Shown here one piece after another: positions 12,099-21,327 of a stretch of DNA of 64,000 bases. The notes under the pieces were generated by a model. It was not told the origin of the DNA. It saw only the letters and a program-made list of their open reading frames with translations, and made no database searches. The translations under genes were made by a program, and so were the position numbers. Positions within the stretch are counted from its first letter, which is position 1. Every line of letters begins with the position of its first letter. Source of the DNA: Bog-756 sp963734435 (GTDB lineage Bacteria > Actinomycetota > Acidimicrobiia > Acidimicrobiales > RAAP-2); contig CAVTHA010000002.1 of assembly GCA_963734435.1 (NCBI GenBank), forward strand, positions 359,590 through 423,589, written 5' to 3'.

Positions 12099-12680
12099 TC
12101 AGCCGGAGGCTTGCTCCCGGAAGACCGCGCTCCGGTAGTAGGCCAGCTCCGCCACGCTCTCGCGGATGTCGTCCATCGCCCGATGGCCGCCCGCCTTGGC
12201 CGGGGCGTTGGCCATGGCCTCGGGGTACCAGCGCAGGGCCAGCTCCTTCACCGTGGAGACGTCCACCGACCGGTAGTGCAGGTACTCCTCGATGTCGGGC
12301 AGCTGGGCGGCCAGAAACCGCCGGTCGGTACCGATCGAGTTGCCGGCCAGCGGCACGGTGCGCGCCTTGTCCACGTGGGTACGTATGAACTCGAGGGTGG
12401 CCTTACCTGCCTCCTCGAGAGTGGTGGTGGAAGCCTCGACCGCGGCGAGCAGGCCACTCTTGGTGTGCATCCCCTTCACGAAGTCGTCCATTGCGGCCAG
12501 CTGCTCGGGCGCGGTGGCGATCACCAGGTCGGGCCCCTCGGCCACGATGGCCAGGTCGTCGTCGGTCACGAGTGTGGCCACCTCGACGATGACATGGCGA
12601 TCGGGATCGAGCCCGGTCATCTCGAGGTCCATCCATACCAGCACGGACGGTGACGCTACCGGGTGACCGACCCCTGTCAA
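12099..12680 (-). CDS. orn: Oligoribonuclease
   Basis: DEDDh-type 3'-5' exoribonuclease that removes the last di- to pentanucleotides, including pGpG from c-di-GMP turnover. It has the signature WMDLEMTGLDP, the middle Asp segment GNSIGTDRRFL, the YRSVDVSTVKELALRWYP stretch, and the C-terminal HRAMDDIRESVAELAYYR. The open frame starts at TTG 12680; a GTG just before LVWMDLEMTG would give a protein closer to the usual length, so the start is uncertain. Divergent from the dUTPase gene. Confidence 0.95.
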   Translation of the reverse strand: MTGVGHPVASPSVLVWMDLEMTGLDPDRHVIVEVATLVTDDDLAIVAEGPDLVIATAPEQLAAMDDFVKGMHTKSGLLAAVEASTTTLEEAGKATLEFIRTHVDKARTVPLAGNSIGTDRRFLAAQLPDIEEYLHYRSVDVSTVKELALRWYPEAMANAPAKAGGHRAMDDIRESVAELAYYRSAVFREQASG

Positions 12681-12753
12681 GACGACGGGCAGGGAGTCTG
12701 CATTCAGAGCGGCTGGAGGATAGCGTCAGGCCGGGGAGAAGCGGAGGAGTCCT

Positions 12754-13267
12754 GTGGCCCCGGGACCACAGAACGGCATGGACACGGTGGTCGACGGGTC
12801 GGTGGCCCGCGCCTCCGGCTCGGTCGGCCCGCTCACCGTGCCGGTCGTCAAGCTGGATCCCGACCTGCCCTACCCGTCCTACGCCCGCAGCGGGGACGCC
12901 GGCGCCGACCTGGTGGCCCGCCGCGGTGTCACCCTGGCGCCCGGGGGTGGGCGGGACCTGGTGCCGACCGGCATCTCGCTCGCCTTACCGGAGGGGTACG
13001 CCGGCTTCGTGCTGCCGAGGAGCGGGCTGGCTCTCGGCCACGGGGTGACCTGCCTCAACACTCCGGGGCTGATCGACTCGGGCTACCGCGACGAGTTGGC
13101 GGTGCTGTTGATCAACACCGATCCCGACTCTCCCGTACCAGGTGCGGCGTGGCGACCGGATTGCCCAGCTGGTCATCCAGCGAGTGGCGCAGGCGGATTT
13201 CGTCGAAGTGGAGCAGTTGCCGGCGAGCGAGCGGGGCCTCGGCGGCTTCGGGTCGACCGGTCGGTAG
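12754..13267 (+). CDS. dut: dUTPase, interrupted by a one-base frameshift
   Basis: dUTP diphosphatase makes dUMP and keeps uracil out of DNA. A good ribosome-binding site (GGAGGAG) precedes GTG 12754. Motif 1 (RSGDAGADL), motif 2 (PRSGLALGHG) and motif 3 (NTPGLIDSGYRDEL) are in one frame. Motif 4 (GDRIAQLVIQ) and motif 5 (RGLGGFGSTGR, stop at 13265-13267) are in the next frame. One extra base within about 13136-13140 explains it. Read without correction, the N-terminal part fuses into the downstream acyltransferase, which is an artefact. Since dut is usually essential, sequence error is as likely as a real mutation. Confidence 0.85.
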
Positions 13268-13269
13268 CG

Positions 13270-14811
13270 GTGGAACGCCTGGGTGGTCTCGACGGCGCCT
13301 TTCTCTCCTTCGAGTCCCCGACCACCCACCTCCACATCATCGGCGCACTGATCTTCGATCCGTCAGACGTTGAGGGTGGCGTGGATTTCCGGCGGGTGCG
13401 CCACCTGGTGGCCGACCGGCTCCAGCGGGTTCCCCCGTTCCGGAAGCGCCTGGTGGAAGTGCCGTTCGGTATCCAACACCCGGCGATGCTCGACGACCCC
13501 CAATTCGATCTCGACTACCACGTCCGTCGGGTGGCGCTGCCCGCGCCCGGAGGACTCGCCGAGCTGGCCGGGCTGGTCGCCGACCTCGCCTCGCGACCCC
13601 TCGACCGGCAACGGCCGTTGTGGGAGTTCCACGTGGTCGAAGGGCTGGCCCATGGGCATCTGGCCCTGGTACCGAAAGTGCACCACTCGATCCTCGACGG
13701 CGTGTCGGGAGCCGAGGTGATGGCGGCCTTCTTCGATCTCGCGCCGGAGCCGGTGCCGCGGCCGCTCTTCGGGCCAGGTGTGCGCTCGGGCGGAGCGGGG
13801 CGTTCCGGGAAGGTGGGTGGGCCGACGGTGGGGGCCCCACGCCCTGACCCAGCGGTCGGTGGGGACCCGGGCTGGACGCCGGATCCCTTGCCCGGCGAGA
13901 TGGAGCGGTGGCGCGACGTGGTCGGCTCGCTCCCGGCGCAAGCCGACGCACTGATCCGCACGGTAACGCGGACCGTGCGGAGTGCCCGGGGTCTCAGTGG
14001 GCGGAATCGTGGGGTGGGGGGGTGCCCACCCCCACCTCCATCGCCGTTCGAGGCGCCGGCCACGTCGATCAACCGGGCCATCTCTCCACACCGGCGGGTC
14101 GCCTTCGCCGCACTGCCCCTGAACGACGTACGCAGGGTACGGGAGGTCCTCGGCGGTACGACCAACGATGTCGTCCTCACGGTGGCAGGCGGAGCCATGC
14201 GCCGGTTCTTCGCCGCCCGCGGCGAGGAGCCCGGCGGTTCATTGGTCGCCCTGGTGCCGGTATCGGTGCGGGACGAATCGGAACGGGACGCACTGGGCAA
14301 CCGAATCTCGGCGATGCTGGTTTCGTTGGGCACCAGGGTCGAGGACGACGCTGTCCGACTGCAGCAGATCCGGGAAGACGTCTACGCCGCCAAGGAGCAA
14401 AGCCGGATCGTTGGCTCCGACATGTTCGCCGGCTGGGCTCAGGCCGCGGTCCCGGTCGTGGCCACCCGCCTGTCCAGACTGGCAAGCAACCTGCGACTGT
14501 TCGACCATGTGCCGCCAATCTTCAACCTCATCGTCTCCAACGTGCCGGGTCCGGATTTTCCGCTCTATCTGGCCGGGGCCCGATTGGTGGCCATGTACCC
14601 GCTCGGGCCGATCATCGAAGGGGCTGGCATCAACATCACCGTCTTCTCCTATCTCGATAGCGTGTACGTCGGTGTCCAGGGCTGCTGGGACCTCGTTCCC
14701 GACATCACCACCATCGCCCAGGGGATGAACGAGTCGCTGGCGGCGTTGTTGACGTCGTCCAACCGTGTGCTCCGACCGGTGCCCTGGTGGCACGCCGAGG
14801 TGCCGGCCTGA
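13270..14811 (+). CDS. Wax ester synthase / diacylglycerol acyltransferase (WS/DGAT)
   Basis: Acyl-CoA-dependent O-acyltransferase that makes storage wax esters or triacylglycerols. Starting at GTG 13270, the 513-residue protein shows ERLGGLDGAFLSFESP at the N-terminus, the catalytic HHSILDG motif around residue 138, a variable Pro/Gly-rich linker (about 175-260), NDVVLTVAGGAMR, and the C-terminal FNLIVSNVPGPDFPLY motif. It starts 2 bp after the dut stop, so the pair is probably cotranscribed. Such enzymes are typical of lipid-storing actinobacteria and fit with the acyl-CoA synthetase nearby. Confidence 0.88.
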   Translation: MERLGGLDGAFLSFESPTTHLHIIGALIFDPSDVEGGVDFRRVRHLVADRLQRVPPFRKRLVEVPFGIQHPAMLDDPQFDLDYHVRRVALPAPGGLAELAGLVADLASRPLDRQRPLWEFHVVEGLAHGHLALVPKVHHSILDGVSGAEVMAAFFDLAPEPVPRPLFGPGVRSGGAGRSGKVGGPTVGAPRPDPAVGGDPGWTPDPLPGEMERWRDVVGSLPAQADALIRTVTRTVRSARGLSGRNRGVGGCPPPPPSPFEAPATSINRAISPHRRVAFAALPLNDVRRVREVLGGTTNDVVLTVAGGAMRRFFAARGEEPGGSLVALVPVSVRDESERDALGNRISAMLVSLGTRVEDDAVRLQQIREDVYAAKEQSRIVGSDMFAGWAQAAVPVVATRLSRLASNLRLFDHVPPIFNLIVSNVPGPDFPLYLAGARLVAMYPLGPIIEGAGINITVFSYLDSVYVGVQGCWDLVPDITTIAQGMNESLAALLTSSNRVLRPVPWWHAEVPA

Positions 14812-14875
14812 CGGGATTCGGGCGCCGGATCCAGCGGGGATCGAGATGGGGCCGCTGCTAGCATGTTGGCCTCAC

Positions 14876-14948
14876 GCGGACGTGGCTCAGTTGGTAGAGC
14901 ATCACCTTGCCAAGGTGAGGGTCGCGGGTTCGAGTCCCGTCGTCCGCT
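14876..14948 (+). tRNA. tRNA-Gly (anticodon GCC)
   Basis: A full cloverleaf can be drawn: acceptor GCGGACG/CGTCCGC, D stem GCTC/GAGC, anticodon stem TCACC/GGTGA with loop TTGCCAA (anticodon GCC), T stem GCGGG/CCCGT with loop TTCGAGT, discriminator T. CCA is not encoded. An ISL3 element begins 14 bp downstream. Confidence 0.97.
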
Positions 14949-14961
14949 CTCGCCGAAATCG

Positions 14962-16414
14962 GGCTCTTCCGGTTTCTGCGGGGTGAGCCAGCTCATGTGA
15001 CGACGATCGAGTCCAGGACCCTGAAGTTCGGCTTGCCGGCGTAGAGGAGGGCCCGGGTCCGGAAGTTCTCGAAGTTGGTGAAGCCAAAGGCGACCCGCTT
15101 CACCCGTTTCAAGAGATTGTTCATACCCTCGGTGGGACCGTTGGAGACCCTGGCGCGGTGCCACGCGACGATGGACTCGAACCAGTTGCGCAAAGTCCGG
15201 GCCAGGCGCCGCACCTCGAAGGGGGCCGAGCGCTTCGAACCCACGTCGATGATGTCGCGCAGCAGATCGGCCGCGACCTCGGGGTCGTTGGTCTCGTAGA
15301 ACTGAGCGACGGCCTCCTTGAGGCTGTAGGCGAATGCCACCTCACCGTCGGAGTCGCCCAGTGCCAAGAGGCCCTCGAGACGCTCTTGGAGCTCGGGATC
15401 GTTGGCGGTCGCCTTGATCACCAACAGCTTGCGGGCTTTGTAGAGGGGATCGCCCGCTCGGCCTCGGTGCCCGAGGCGTTGTTGTTGGACCCGACGGCGG
15501 ACCTGGTCGACGGCCAAGATGGCGTGGCGCATGACGTGGAAGCGGTCGATGACGCGGGTCGCTTTGGGCGTGACCACCTTGAACACAGCGTTGTAGGTCT
15601 TGGACATGTCCAAGCAGCCGTAGTCGAGGTTCTCGCGTACATGGTGGGGCTGGGAGCGCAACCAACGGGCGACCTGGGCGAAGTCCCTGGTGGGGAGCAC
15701 ATCGATGAGCGCATGGTTGGCCACGTCGCACACCGTGGTCGACCACGTCTTGTGCTTGAAAGGGCCGGCGCGCACGAAGAGGGACTCGTCGAGTCCGATG
15801 GCGGTGGTCTCTTTCAGCCGCTTGGTGTCGGCTGCTAGCCAGGCAGCGCCGTAGATGCGCACCGCCGCGTTGATGGCGTCCCAGCCACAGTCGAGCTCAC
15901 GGGCGAGGTGCCGGACCGTCTGGCCGCCGGCGATCTGCTTGGCCACCCACTTGGCCGCCCGCGTGCTGAGCCGACAGCCCACCGCGGCGATCCGGTGATC
16001 GTCCAGAGTGAACGAGCGCTCCGGGCACACGGTGTCGGGGCACACGAGGCGGTGCTTCTTCCAGCGCAGCGTGATCGGCACGCCGCCGAAGGGCAGGTCG
16101 ACGTAGGAGACGACCGGACGGTCCTTGACCCACGCTCGGCCCCCACAGCTCGGACACCACAGCTGGGGATCGGCCTGTTCGATCGTGATCTCGCCCACCG
16201 GACCACGGCGCGCGTAGGACAGCACGCGCACGTCTTTGAGACCAACGAGGTGGGCGACGATCTCGGTAGGATCGAGGTACACAGAGGCGTGGAGCGTTTT
16301 CTTTTTCACACATTGAGACTGAAGCGCCTCTGTGCTTACACGGTGGATCCCCGCTGATGCCTCTCGGCCGCCGCCTGGTCAGGGGCAGGACACCCCGCTA
16401 ACTCCGGAAGACCC
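14962..16414 (-). mobile_element. ISL3-family insertion sequence
   Basis: The left end GGCTCTTCCGGTTTCTGCGG (from 14962) and the right end, read inward from 16414 as GGGTCTTCCGGAGTTAGCGG, are imperfect inverted repeats of about 24 bp; GG-TCTTCCG ends are typical of ISL3-family elements. The element is about 1.45 kb and holds one intact transposase gene. The 8-bp flanks do not match each other, so no target duplication is visible. Confidence 0.85.
14993..16309 (-). CDS. ISL3 family transposase
   Basis: Intact transposase of 438 residues. The N-terminal zinc-binding domain has CPSCGGRAW and a second Cys pair around residue 90 (CPDTVCPERSF). An HTH-like segment follows, then the DDE_Tnp_ISL3 catalytic domain with GLDESLFVRAG, DMSKTYNAV..., VIDRFHVMRHA and the C-terminal SNGPTEGMNNLLKRVKRVAFGF. 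The GTG start lies about 100 bp inside the right inverted repeat. No frameshift or stop is seen, so the element may still be active. Confidence 0.93.
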   Translation of the reverse strand: MKKKTLHASVYLDPTEIVAHLVGLKDVRVLSYARRGPVGEITIEQADPQLWCPSCGGRAWVKDRPVVSYVDLPFGGVPITLRWKKHRLVCPDTVCPERSFTLDDHRIAAVGCRLSTRAAKWVAKQIAGGQTVRHLARELDCGWDAINAAVRIYGAAWLAADTKRLKETTAIGLDESLFVRAGPFKHKTWSTTVCDVANHALIDVLPTRDFAQVARWLRSQPHHVRENLDYGCLDMSKTYNAVFKVVTPKATRVIDRFHVMRHAILAVDQVRRRVQQQRLGHRGRAGDPLYKARKLLVIKATANDPELQERLEGLLALGDSDGEVAFAYSLKEAVAQFYETNDPEVAADLLRDIIDVGSKRSAPFEVRRLARTLRNWFESIVAWHRARVSNGPTEGMNNLLKRVKRVAFGFTNFENFRTRALLYAGKPNFRVLDSIVVT

Positions 16415-16756
16415 TGTTTTCCCGCAGGTCAGCGGCAGTAGTAGCGGTCGAGATCGGGCTGTGTTCTAGGTCGCTGATCTCGGATGTACCACATCCGTAC
16501 CACATTTTTCTGCGGTTTTTCGGCGAGTGGCCGTTGACCCTCACATTTTGCCGCGTGATGCTCAACGGGCCAATCCGTCCCTTCGGCGAGTTTGCGGGTC
16601 GGGCTCGACCACACCACTTGGAGCCAGGGCGCTGGGGCGACAGCTGAAATATGGTGCGGCGAGGCCCGATGAGGCGCCTGCGTTAGGGACCATCCGTCTT
16701 TTGCAACAGCGTCGATCACGTCCCAGCTCCTTGGTCCGCCGTAGGCTCGACCGGCG
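16415..16756. other. Non-coding stretch after the ISL3 element
   Basis: No convincing gene. A short direct repeat of GTACCACAT occurs near 16484-16504 in relatively AT-richer DNA; nothing else is recognised. Confidence 0.4.
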
Positions 16757-17356
16757 ATGCGGGCCTACATGTGCGTCTACAGGCACTCGGCGCTATCTCG
16801 CTCCGATCGGGATCGTACTGAGCGGGAGACTGCCCGCAACCCGCTGCTCCGAACGTATCTGGACCAGCACGACAGCCCGCGCAGCGTACTTGACTGGGGT
16901 GACGACCCCAGCTTCTTCGGAGCGTCAACCCTGCTCGGCGACGTCCGGCGGGCGACATGGGGGGTGTGCCGCCGAGACATCCGGGCGGCACTTGCACCTG
17001 GGGACTTCGTCGTCTTTCTCTGCGGACGTCAGGACGGCCCCATTTGGGACTACCACTTCGTGGGGGTCGCAACCGTCGGAAAGGCCCTGACTCGTGAGCA
17101 GACTTGGAGCGATGACCGCTACGCGGTCTATAGGGGTTTCTTTAACATCCTCGCCCGACCCGGCATCGACGGGCTCGAACCGTACGAGTGCATCCACCGC
17201 TTTCATCCGGACTGGCGCCACCGCATTCGCTCGCCAATTTGGCGAGCTGCTGAGCCAGAGAGCATGACACCCACCATGGAGAGTCGGAGACCGACCGTCG
17301 CTGAGCGGAACTCACCTTCCCCAGGGTCGGCCGACTGCAAGGCGGCGGCCTCGTGA
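16757..17356 (+). CDS. Hypothetical protein, Nmad-like layout
   Basis: A 199-residue frame starting MRAYMCVYRHS. It contains a block GVCRRDIRAALAPGDFVVF followed by WDYHFVGVATVGKALT and YAVYRGFFNILARPG. This layout (short N-terminal strand, a C-x-x-x-IR segment, GD-[WF]-x-x-[GF], then a strand with V-G-V-A-x-V) recalls nucleotide-modification-associated (Nmad) domains, which are linked to modified-base synthesis or restriction. The resemblance is by eye only. The last 40 residues look like low-quality tail and the true 3' end may be frameshifted. It lies between an ISL3 element and a stretch with no clear genes. Confidence 0.5.
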   Translation: MRAYMCVYRHSALSRSDRDRTERETARNPLLRTYLDQHDSPRSVLDWGDDPSFFGASTLLGDVRRATWGVCRRDIRAALAPGDFVVFLCGRQDGPIWDYHFVGVATVGKALTREQTWSDDRYAVYRGFFNILARPGIDGLEPYECIHRFHPDWRHRIRSPIWRAAEPESMTPTMESRRPTVAERNSPSPGSADCKAAAS

Positions 17357-18339
17357 GCACTTCCTTCGCTCCTGTCAACGTTGGACAGAGGATGGCCGAC
17401 GCGGATGCGCCACCGGTCGTGTTGGCGCACGTCCTCGGGTACAGCCGACCAATCGTACGAGAGCTTGACCCACCTCGCCGAACTGGTGGTTGCCTGAGCG
17501 CGAGCCCGTCGCGATGTGGGTCACTCCAGAACATTGGCGTTCCGTCGTCTGGCCCGGCAAAAGCACCGACGCTTTAGGGCAGGTGATGTCGACTCACTGG
17601 CCGAAGAACCTGATCGTCGCCGACGACACGAGCGCCATTCGCTCGCGTTGCGAGAGCCTGCCCAGCGGACGTGAGTACCTGTCCGTGGCCACCCTTCGAC
17701 TCCGTTCGGGCGTGACCTTACGTGACCTTATCGAGAGGGAAGGGAGGGACCGTGAGGGGATCGAAATGCCGCTACCGGGAAACGCCTCGGAAGGGCCTGG
17801 TCAAAACACTGAGAGCCACACTTTCGCAAATGTAGAGGCCGTCGGTTCGAATCCCCATCACCTCCACTCCGTTGTCAGAATCACAACGTCTTCCCTGGTA
17901 GATGCGGGTATTTGGCCTCCATGCGCCAACCAAGGCAACGGGTGATGTTCGAACCCCGTCAACTGAAACGCTGCCGTGTGCCCCTCAGCAGGTACATCGC
18001 GGCTGGTCGGAACAGACATCGTCCTAAGAGGATGAAGCCCAACTCCAACTGACGAGAGGTCGATCACTTGCGTTGGCCATGGTGTGACCCGCAGCGATCA
18101 CCGCGTCGATTGTCCGGAGGCCATCGATGAGGGAAATCGCAGGTCAGTCAGTGGGGTACCCGACAAAACTGCCTTTACCTCGGCCGTCGCGATCATTCGT
18201 GGAGCCGCTTTCCACGCTAGGGCACGCGATTTCCACAAGATTGTCAGAGAAAAGATTGTCAGAGAAATTACATAGAGGAAATGCCCGATTCGGGTTCAGA
18301 CCGTACGAGTCTTCTGGCCGCGCTTCCCAGGAGGTAGGG
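17357..18339. other. Degenerate intergenic region
   Basis: Several short frames but none with recognisable features. The region holds two sequences resembling tRNA T arms (near 17843-17875 and 17940-17970), and a 14-15 bp tandem duplication around 18239-18267 (AGATTGTCAGAGAA twice). The leader just before 18340 carries the ribosome-binding site of the next gene. It looks like decayed accessory DNA. Confidence 0.4.
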
Positions 18340-19221
18340 ATGATGCAGTTCGGTTCGATCGGTTTACTTCATCCCGGCGAGATGGGGGCCGCAGTCGGTG
18401 GTGTCCTTGCTGGCGAGCATCCGGTGTGGTGGTCCTCCTCCGGCCGAAGCCCGGCGTCCGCCCGTCGGGCTTCGGCTGCAGGACTCACCGATGTAGGTTC
18501 GATCGAAGCCATCCGAGACGGATGTGAGCTGATCCTCTCCATCTGCCCGCCCGAGGCCGCACTTGAGGTCGCGCGGCAGGTGTCAGGCTTTCAGGGCGTG
18601 TATCTCGACGCCAACGCCATTGCCCCATCGACATCTCGCGAGGTGGCTGCGCTTGTCGAGGCGGGCGGCGGTAGCTACTTGGACGGCGGAATCATCGGCG
18701 CCCCGCCTACCGCTGGCTCGCGCGGCACCCGCCTCTTCCTGTCAGGTGCCGATGGCCCGAAGATCTCCCAGCTCTTCGCCGGAACCGCGGTGGATGCCCG
18801 TGTGCTTTCCGATGACCCGGCTGCAGCGTCGGCACTAAAGATGTGCTTCGCAGCGTGGACCAAGGGGACGATCGCCCTCTTGCTCGACATCCGCGCCCTC
18901 GCTGAGACGCTCGGAGAGACGGGAGCGCTCCTCACCGAGTGGGAAGGCTCCATGCCCGAGCTCGAGGACCGCTCACTGTTGGCCGCACAGCAGGCGGTCA
19001 CCAATGGGTGGCGTTGGCGGGCGGAGATGGAAGAGATTGCCAGGACGTTTCGTGACGCTGGCCTGCCGGACGGCTTCCACAAAGCCGCCGCCGAGATTTA
19101 CGCCCCCCTCATCCGTGACGAGGAGGCGGCCAGCGTGCCGAGCACGTTGGATGAGGTCATCGACGCGCTGCGCGGACGGACAGGCGTAAGCGCGAATAGA
19201 GCAAGCGGGTCAGATCGGTGA
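18340..19221 (+). CDS. NAD(P)-dependent oxidoreductase with DUF1932-like C-terminus
   Basis: 6-phosphogluconate-dehydrogenase-like protein of 293 residues. The N-terminal Rossmann fold begins IGLLHPGEMGAAVG (GxxxxGxMG form) and is followed by ILSICPPEAALEVA and YLDANAIAPST. The middle GGSYLDGGIIGAPP matches the conserved substrate segment, and the C-terminal helical half fits the phosphogluconate-DH-like DUF1932 domain. A strong ribosome-binding site (AGGAGGT) precedes ATG 18340. The frame is open further upstream, but without family features. It converges with another member of the superfamily at 19267. Confidence 0.82.
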   Translation: MMQFGSIGLLHPGEMGAAVGGVLAGEHPVWWSSSGRSPASARRASAAGLTDVGSIEAIRDGCELILSICPPEAALEVARQVSGFQGVYLDANAIAPSTSREVAALVEAGGGSYLDGGIIGAPPTAGSRGTRLFLSGADGPKISQLFAGTAVDARVLSDDPAAASALKMCFAAWTKGTIALLLDIRALAETLGETGALLTEWEGSMPELEDRSLLAAQQAVTNGWRWRAEMEEIARTFRDAGLPDGFHKAAAEIYAPLIRDEEAASVPSTLDEVIDALRGRTGVSANRASGSDR

Positions 19222-19266
19222 ACAGCAAGCCGGTTACCCGATGGGGTTGTGGTTTCCGCTGAGCCT

Positions 19267-20118
19267 TCAGGAAAGTGCTTCGATCACGGCAGCGAAGTCC
19301 GGCCACTTTCCCCCAGCATCAATAACGGTAGTCAAGAGGGCTTCGGCTGCAGGTCCGATGCGCACACCAACTCCGGTCTCTTCGGCCAGGTCGATGGCGA
19401 GGCGGAGGTCCTTACGGGCTAGTTCCGGAGAGAACCAACCCGGATGCGTCGCATCGAGCAGACTGTCCAACCGGAAATTGCTGGCGAGACTTAACACTGG
19501 ACTGTCGGCAAGGAGTGTCCTTAGGAACTCGTCGGGGATTGCCTGCTGTCTGGCCGTGGCGATGGCCTCGGCAAGCGAAGCCACCCCCGTGATCAACAAC
19601 GAGTTGGCCAAGATCTTCATCGTTGCCCCGGTCCCAACCGGGCCACAGTGGGTATAGCCGGACCCAAGGTCATTCCACAGGGGTTCAATGGCCGTAATCG
19701 CCGGAGTGGGACCGCCGATGAGGAACCTCCCCAAACCCCCAGCAATCATCGATGGCGATCCCATCACCGGAGCGTCAAGGACCCGGCCCTCAGGTCCTAG
19801 CTCCGCAAGGCGTCGAGCAGTTTCCGGGGAGACCGTGCTGACGTTGGCGAAGACGGCGTCCGGTTCGAGCGATGCCAACACACCATCGTCACCCAGGCAC
19901 ACTTCTACGACGGCTGCGTCGTCGGCGAGCACAACGAGTACGGCGTCAGCGCCCGCCGCCGCCGTCGTGAAAGTGTTTGCCTCGATGGCACCGCTGGCCA
20001 CGAGGGCGGCGACCCGACCCGGGGTGCGATTCCAAACGGTCGTCTGGTGACCAGTCTCGAGTGCTCTGGCAGCGAAGGCTCTGCCCATGTTGCCCATTCC
20101 CAAGATGGCGATCCGCAT
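19267..20118 (-). CDS. NAD(P)-dependent beta-hydroxyacid dehydrogenase family protein
   Basis: A 283-residue protein like 3-hydroxyisobutyrate dehydrogenase. The NAD(P) site is AILGMGNMGRAFAARALETGH at the very N-terminus, then VWNRTPGRV. The substrate motif DAPVMGSPSM and the catalytic segment GPVGTGATMKILANSLL with the catalytic Lys are present, followed by the all-helical C-terminal domain. It may act on short hydroxyacids, imines or gamma-hydroxybutyrate-like compounds; the substrate is not readable. It is the second 6PGDH-superfamily gene in a row, facing the first. Confidence 0.85.
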   Translation of the reverse strand: MRIAILGMGNMGRAFAARALETGHQTTVWNRTPGRVAALVASGAIEANTFTTAAAGADAVLVVLADDAAVVEVCLGDDGVLASLEPDAVFANVSTVSPETARRLAELGPEGRVLDAPVMGSPSMIAGGLGRFLIGGPTPAITAIEPLWNDLGSGYTHCGPVGTGATMKILANSLLITGVASLAEAIATARQQAIPDEFLRTLLADSPVLSLASNFRLDSLLDATHPGWFSPELARKDLRLAIDLAEETGVGVRIGPAAEALLTTVIDAGGKWPDFAAVIEALS

Positions 20119-20145
20119 TCGGCCAGCCTACGTTCCCGGTTGAGC

Positions 20146-21327
20146 ACTTGTGGGTGCCGATAACGTCATCCCGACCGTCGACCTGGACTTTCGTTGGTGT
20201 GTTCCTAGCGACGAAGATGGAGCGTGGCGCTCTCGTTCCTTTATATTGCCTTCGTCCGCGTACTTCAGTTGGTCCGTCTCTCTCGCAACGGACAGCAGGA
20301 CCTGACCATCGAGATCGTCCTGCTCCGCCACGAGGTTGCCGTCTTGCGCCGACAGGTGGCACGTCCGGCCCTACAACCAGCGGATCGAGCGGTACTCGCT
20401 GGATTGAGCCGGCTCCTCTCGGCTGCTCGGCGACGACGATTCTTCGTCCAGCCAGAAACCCTGTTGCGCTGGCATCGAGAACTGGTGGGACGGAAATGGA
20501 CCTACTCGCACGGACGGCCTGGACGACCGCCGATTCCAGCGGGCACGGTCTCTTTCGTCCTTCGTCTGGCCAAAGAGAACCCGACCTGGGGATATCGTTG
20601 AATCCACGGGGAGCTGGCCACGATGGGCGTTCGGCTCGCTCCTTCGAGCGCGTGGGCAATCCTACGCCGACATGGCATCGAACCTGCTCCTCGCCGATCG
20701 GGCCCAACCTGGGCGGAGTTCCTGCGAATGCAGACAATGACTTTGTTGGCCTGCGACTTCTTCACCGTCGACACGGTTCTGCTCGGACGCCTCTACGTGC
20801 TGTTCCTCATCGAGATCGACACTCGAAGGATCCACTTCGCAGACGTCGCCGCCAACCCAGCGGGGGAGTGGGTCGTCCAGCGTGCCCGCAACCTCACCTC
20901 GGATCTCGCCAGGCGCCGTCGAGCTGTCAAGTGCCTCATCCGGGACAGAGACCGCGAAGTTCACTGCCAGTTTCGACGAGGTATTCCGTACCGAAGGCAT
21001 CAGAGTCATCAAAACACCCGTTCGACCTCCACGAGCGAATGCATTCGCGGAGCGATTCGTCGGCCCCTTCCGTCGAGAGTGTACGGAGCGGCACCTCATC
21101 TTCGGGCGCACTCATCTCGAACAAGTGCTAGGTAAGTGCGCCGCCCACTACAACGACCACCGCCGCTCTCTCGATCAGCAGGCGCCGAGGAGTTTGAGGG
21201 TTGCGCCCGCCACGACGGACGAGCTGGATCCGACACGGCTACGTCGAAGTGCCGTCCTCGGGGGACTGATTCACGAGTACCGACTCATTGAATGACCTCG
21301 TGGGATGAATATTCGGCACGCACAAGT
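20146..21327 (+). mobile_element. Integrase-core insertion sequence with inverted ends
   Basis: The left end ACTTGTGGGTGCCGATAACG (20146 on) and the right end read inward from 21327, ACTTGTGCGTGCCGAATATT, form an imperfect inverted repeat that continues to a shared TCATCCC. The roughly 1.18-kb element contains one broken transposase gene. No matching flank duplication is seen. Confidence 0.75.
20224..21295 (+). pseudogene. Integrase-core (rve) transposase, nonsense and frameshift
   Basis: The reading frame begins at GTG 20224 with LLRHEVAVLRRQ, has the HTH-region GRPGRPPIPAGTVSFVLRLAKENPTWGYR, and then hits TGA (20599-20601), where relatives have an Arg before IHGEL. The frame continues through ACDFFTVDTV (first catalytic Asp) and CLIRDRDR, then shifts by one base near 20956. 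The rest (FRTEGIRVIKTPVRPPRAN, then AFAERFVGPFRREC with the catalytic Glu, ending GLIHEYR) is in another frame. Two lesions make it a pseudogene. The same family recurs at 59090-60148 and 62260-62730. Confidence 0.85.

Noticed and set aside
12754..14811. A 685-residue dUTPase-acyltransferase fusion protein
   Set aside because: The C-terminal dUTPase motifs and stop are present in the next frame, and the acyltransferase has its own GTG start 2 bp later, so the fusion is a frameshift artefact.
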